In this document: positions 59,201 through 64,000 of the stretch, piece by piece
Numbering within the stretch: position 1 is the first letter of the stretch
Layout: each line of letters opens with the position of its first letter
Assembly: GCF_901709675.1 (NCBI RefSeq)
Contig: NC_051096.1
Span: 3,623,001 to 3,687,000, forward strand
DNA from: Syngnathus acus
Lineage: Eukaryota > Chordata > Actinopteri > Syngnathiformes > Syngnathidae
DNA length: 64,000 nucleotides
Reading direction: 5' to 3'
Position numbers and translations under genes: made by a program
Notes under the pieces: model-generated
Database searches by the model: none
Told to the model about the DNA's origin: nothing
The model's input: only the letters and a program-made list of their open reading frames with translations

Positions 59201-61213
59201 GAAGGCCAGCCGCTTGGCGCAGTGGTTACACGTCACCTCGATACGCAGGGAGCGCCGGTCGTAGTGACGCGCCAAGCTGCGCTCCAAAGCGAAGGCGTCG
59301 CCGCACTCCAGGCAGCGGTAGCCGGAAGCCGGCAGCGGGAGTCCCCACTCGGGGGGCGGCGGCGCCGACAGGTCCGGCTTGTAGCTGGGCAACAGGTTCT
59401 TGCTGTTGAGTATCTTGTTAAAAGCCTCCACCAGGCTGGACTGGCTCCGGGAGATGACGGCGCCGGTGCTATTCACGATAGATGCTGGCTTATTTGACTG
59501 AGCGGTGCCGTTGGGTGACCCCTTCGCAGTCGTCCGCACGCTGAACTTGGGTGACGAGGCCACGGCGGGAGTGGCCGGCAGGGCGGCGGATTTTGTGATA
59601 TTGACGGCGGTGACGGAAACTTTAGCCTTGTCGGAGGTGGCCATTTTGTTTTGTACTTTGGTGGCGGCGGCGAGCATGACGCTGCTAGCGGCAAGCGTGG
59701 ACACCGGCAGGGCGTTTAAGGCGCTGGCGTTCTGCTGCTGCTCAGACCTTTGACCTTTGCTTGCCAACACCTTGCGCTCACCGCCCCCTTTTGTGTCGGA
59801 AGCTTTTCCTCCCGCGCCACCCTTAGGGGCTACCCTCGTCACCGTTCTGGTGATGCCGCCCGTGGACGTCTTAATGGTTTTTATTCGGACTTTGAGGGGC
59901 CGCGAGGGAGTCCCGGGGGCTGCCGGTGCGGTGACCACACCCCCCTCAGGGAGGACAGCTTTGGGCTTGTCCTCATCTGCCTCGGTCTTCTCCTCGCACG
60001 CATTTTCTGGCTTGTCCACGTTCCCATCCGCCGCCTTGTCCATCCCGTTCCCCACCTCCATCTCCTCCTCTTCTTGCTTGGGCTCCCTCAGCTCAGATGA
60101 AGGTGGTGTGGAGGCCGCAGCAGGACTGGAACACCTTTTGGCAGACACCACTTGAGCGGTTGACTTGGGCATCTCGGGTTCAGGGCTCTCCGGCGAGTCC
60201 CTCTCTTCGATGATGTGCTCCGGGTGCTTCTCCTCTGGCTGAGGTGTTTCGTTTCCAGCCGAGACCGACTCAGGAGTCATAAACGCTCCCTGGGGGGTGA
60301 ACCCCGGCTTTGGGTGAGGCGGAATAGATGCCGTAGGCTGGGTTAGATCCTTATAACGACGGTTTATCTGAGTGGAAACCGGCGAGTCTGGGTTTTCCTG
60401 GATGACCAGTGGACTATCCAAATCTGCATCTGAATCATCCTCATCTTCTTCCTCCATTTGCTGGTGCTGGTATTCCGTCATTTTGGGGGCGCCGTTAAAA
60501 GGCTTGACGTGTGGCGAAAGGGTGGCAGGTGGAGCGGGGAGAGGCTTTGAGGGTGCAAAGTAAGGTGGTGACAGTCCTGCAGAAGATCCAGACGGTAGTG
60601 TTGCTTTGTGGCTGTCTGCTCTCTCCTGCACAGCTTCCTGCTGCTGTTGCTGCAGGAGCTGCATCTTTCTCGCCCGGCCCACCGGATCTCCCGAACCGGG
60701 GCCTAGCAGAGGCTTCAGTCTGTTAAAAATGTTCCCTCCCTGCTTGTTGGACTTGACCGCGCCAGAGGTTTCTGCTGATGCTTTAGGGGTGTTCAGGGGC
60801 CACGGGGCGCCATTGGACTGGCTGACGGAAAGCGTGGCGGAGACGCCGGACACGCCAAAACCATTGTGGTTGAGGACATCAGATTCCGCCATCCCGCCAA
60901 GACGAGGACCCACGTCCACCCCGGCGATTACGTCGATGGCGTCCGGTTCCGCAGCTCCGTCTTCTTCCCCCGCTGCCGCTTCGGCACGCACTTTGTTTTT
61001 TACAATCACGCTCACGATGGACGTGTCCCCCTGCGGGTCCGAGGGGCTCGGCAACCCCACCGTGTTGTCTGTCTTCCCCAGAGGCGCCCCAGTGGGCCCG
61101 TGAGGTCCCTCCGCCTCATCCGGCGCGGATTGTATTGCCTCCTTGGCGTCGATGTCTGGTATGTCAAACGCTGCCAGCAGGTCATCGAAATCTGGGGTCT
61201 TCATGTCCCCCAT
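56300..61213 (-). CDS. znf687: Zinc finger protein 687
   Basis: Nine minus-strand coding exons can be joined: 59068-61213, 58697-58962, 58430-58614, 58161-58343, 57944-58106, 57437-57751, 57258-57358, 57038-57125 and 56300-56881, giving about 1342 aa. The N-terminus [20 protein letters not shown] is the hallmark of the ZNF687/ZNF592/ZNF532 family. Long Ser/Pro/Glu-rich sequence with [20 protein letters not shown] follows, then many spaced C2H2 fingers ([53 protein letters not shown]). The last exon holds three more fingers and a C-terminus ending KTDKPQ. These three proteins form the Z3 module that docks on ZMYND8 in transcriptional complexes. Adjacency to psmd4 supports ZNF687 over its two paralogues. 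The donor of exon 58161-58343 (GA|GTGCCG) is weak. Confidence 0.9.
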
Positions 61214-62100
61214 TACGGGATTGACGCCTGGAAAAAATAAAGTGACAGCTGTCATGACAGTTGCACACTTCTGCAACTCTCGCCCTACTGAAATCCGTGA
61301 TCACCAGCCAATACAAGACACATCAATGAGCCTAACGTGATATTTTTTTAGGAATATGCAAGAAAGCCAGCGTACCTTGGGGGAAACTCGCACAAGTATG
61401 CAGAGAATGGAAAAATGCCACACAGGAAAGCTTTGGAGTGCTGATTCGAACCCAGAACATTTGACTGCTAAGCAGGCATACTAACCACTAGTCCATCATG
61501 ATCTACCTAATCTGAATTCATTTCGTTTAGTTTAAGATGATTGAATAATAACGGATGTTGGTTGGGACAATTGTCAAGTGGAATTGCATTATTTCTTTTT
61601 TTACATAGAGGCCAGACTGACATCGGTTAGCATTAGCGAGTTAGCCCGCTAGCATGCAAACCATTCAGGAGGGTATATTTCACTATAGATGGGAGGCAAA
61701 TGCGGCTTTTTTTGTTCGTTTTAATGCGCGTCTGACGCAAAGCTATTTCCAAACGGGGTGGCTGTCCGAGCCATAGCCGCCTTACGCTCCTGCGACATCG
61801 GCCCCTAAAAGCCCGAACGACACCCCCCCTTTCCCCGTCAGACTGCTGGTTAGCTGGCCAGAGAGACGGAGAAGAAGGGGGTCACCGAGCTAACGGGCTA
61901 GCCTTCGCCATTTAAAGAAAATAAAACCAACTGAAAGTAAGGGATGTCATTAGGCGCTGTCAACGATGGCGTGACGTCAGACGGTGTGGGCGAGGATGCT
62001 GGAGTTCATAAAAGAGGCGTTTTTGATTGTTTACCTGGATGTGCGATTTCCGATTATCCTTAGCTCGGGTTGCAGCTGAAAACGCAAGCGCTTCCCGTCA
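61214..62100 (-). promoter_or_regulatory. znf687 leader and promoter region
   Basis: The first coding exon begins at an acceptor at 61228-61229, 14 bases before the ATG. A donor-compatible untranslated exon edge is at 62035 (CCAG|GTAAAC on the minus strand). The transcript therefore starts in the GC-richer sequence around 62.04-62.1 kb. Start position is inferred. Confidence 0.45.
61360..61500 (-). mobile_element. tRNA-derived SINE fragment
   Basis: Read on the minus strand, the head contains TAGTGGTTAGTATGCCTGC and a perfect B-box-like GGGTTCGAATC (minus strand of 61443-61453). It is followed by TTTCCTGTGTGGC and TCTCTGCATACTTGTG, which resemble the body of widespread fish tRNA-SINEs. It lies in the first znf687 intron. 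Confidence 0.65.
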
Positions 62101-62416
62101 CGTGCCCGCGGCCTTCCAATCAGGAATGTCAAATTGCACCGAGCCGCATTGTTTGGAAGCAGATCAAAATAAATAGCCATTTATTACACTGTACTGTATT
62201 TATAAAACATTTACTCTATCTGTGAGTGTCATGCGTTACAATCTAAATATGCTGTTGATATAATCAATTCGGAAGTTTTTGAGGTCCATGGAAATTTAAC
62301 TTCATTTAATACAGAACGTGGAAACACAAGCTGTGATCAATAATTTTTATTTTGCTTTATGGTGTGGTGCAGAGGTCTAATAAGGAAAAGTGCTCCAGAA
62401 GAAGGATGAATGGCTG

Positions 62417-62422
62417 TTTATT
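62417..62422 (-). promoter_or_regulatory. psmd4 polyadenylation signal
   Basis: A minus-strand AATAAA lies 85 bases after the psmd4 stop codon. Confidence 0.7.
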
Positions 62423-62506
62423 GAGGTGCTTTAAGGAGTCACAAAAAGGGTGGTAGATAAACATGAACGTTTCAAGATCTTTTTATGTCTAAATGTTGGT
62501 TGTCTC

Positions 62507-64000
<1,494 letters not shown>

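Overview
The window is nuclear DNA from a ray-finned fish, probably a percomorph teleost. Genes have many small exons with GT-AG introns, and the proteins are clear vertebrate orthologues. The intergenic space carries fish-style short DNA transposons, a tRNA-derived SINE and CA/TA microsatellites. I cannot name the species. All exon joins are inferred by eye from splice sites, reading frame and recalled family sequences. No search or transcript was available.

Layout: (1) 1-4.7 kb, pbxip1 (+), a transmembrane PBX1-interacting-protein orthologue that carries an unexpected calmodulin/troponin-C-like EF-hand exon. (2) 5.2-14.3 kb, three S100 genes (+): a short S100A13/A14/A16-like gene, a second S100 with a long repetitive tail, and s100a1. 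(3) 17.3-21.3 kb, pygo2 (+), a Wnt/beta-catenin co-activator with a C-terminal PHD finger. (4) 21.8-31.9 kb, cgn (+), the tight-junction protein cingulin. (5) 34.2-41.1 kb, tuft1 (+), tuftelin. (6) 41.4-42.7 kb, the C1orf43 orthologue (-). (7) 44.5-52.6 kb, ubap2l (+), an RGG/UBA RNA-binding protein. (8) 52.9-55.1 kb, hax1 (+). (9) 55.4-62.1 kb, znf687 (-). (10) 62.4 kb to the window end, psmd4 (-), the proteasomal ubiquitin receptor, cut by the window edge.

As I recall it, the human counterparts all lie in chromosome 1q21 (S100A1; PBXIP1-PYGO2; CGN-TUFT1; C1orf43-UBAP2L-HAX1; ZNF687-PSMD4). The window is therefore a compacted and reshuffled version of that syntenic block. The genes do not form one pathway. 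Two themes recur: Ca2+-binding EF-hand proteins in the first 14 kb, and epithelial or barrier proteins (S100s, cingulin).

Most interesting observations: the 144-nt phase-1/phase-1 EF-hand exon inside pbxip1; the S100 protein with an AHNAK/periaxin-like heptad tail; a set of CTCF-like motifs whose orientation switches from + to - across the locus; and two long inverted repeats (6.5 kb and 33 kb).
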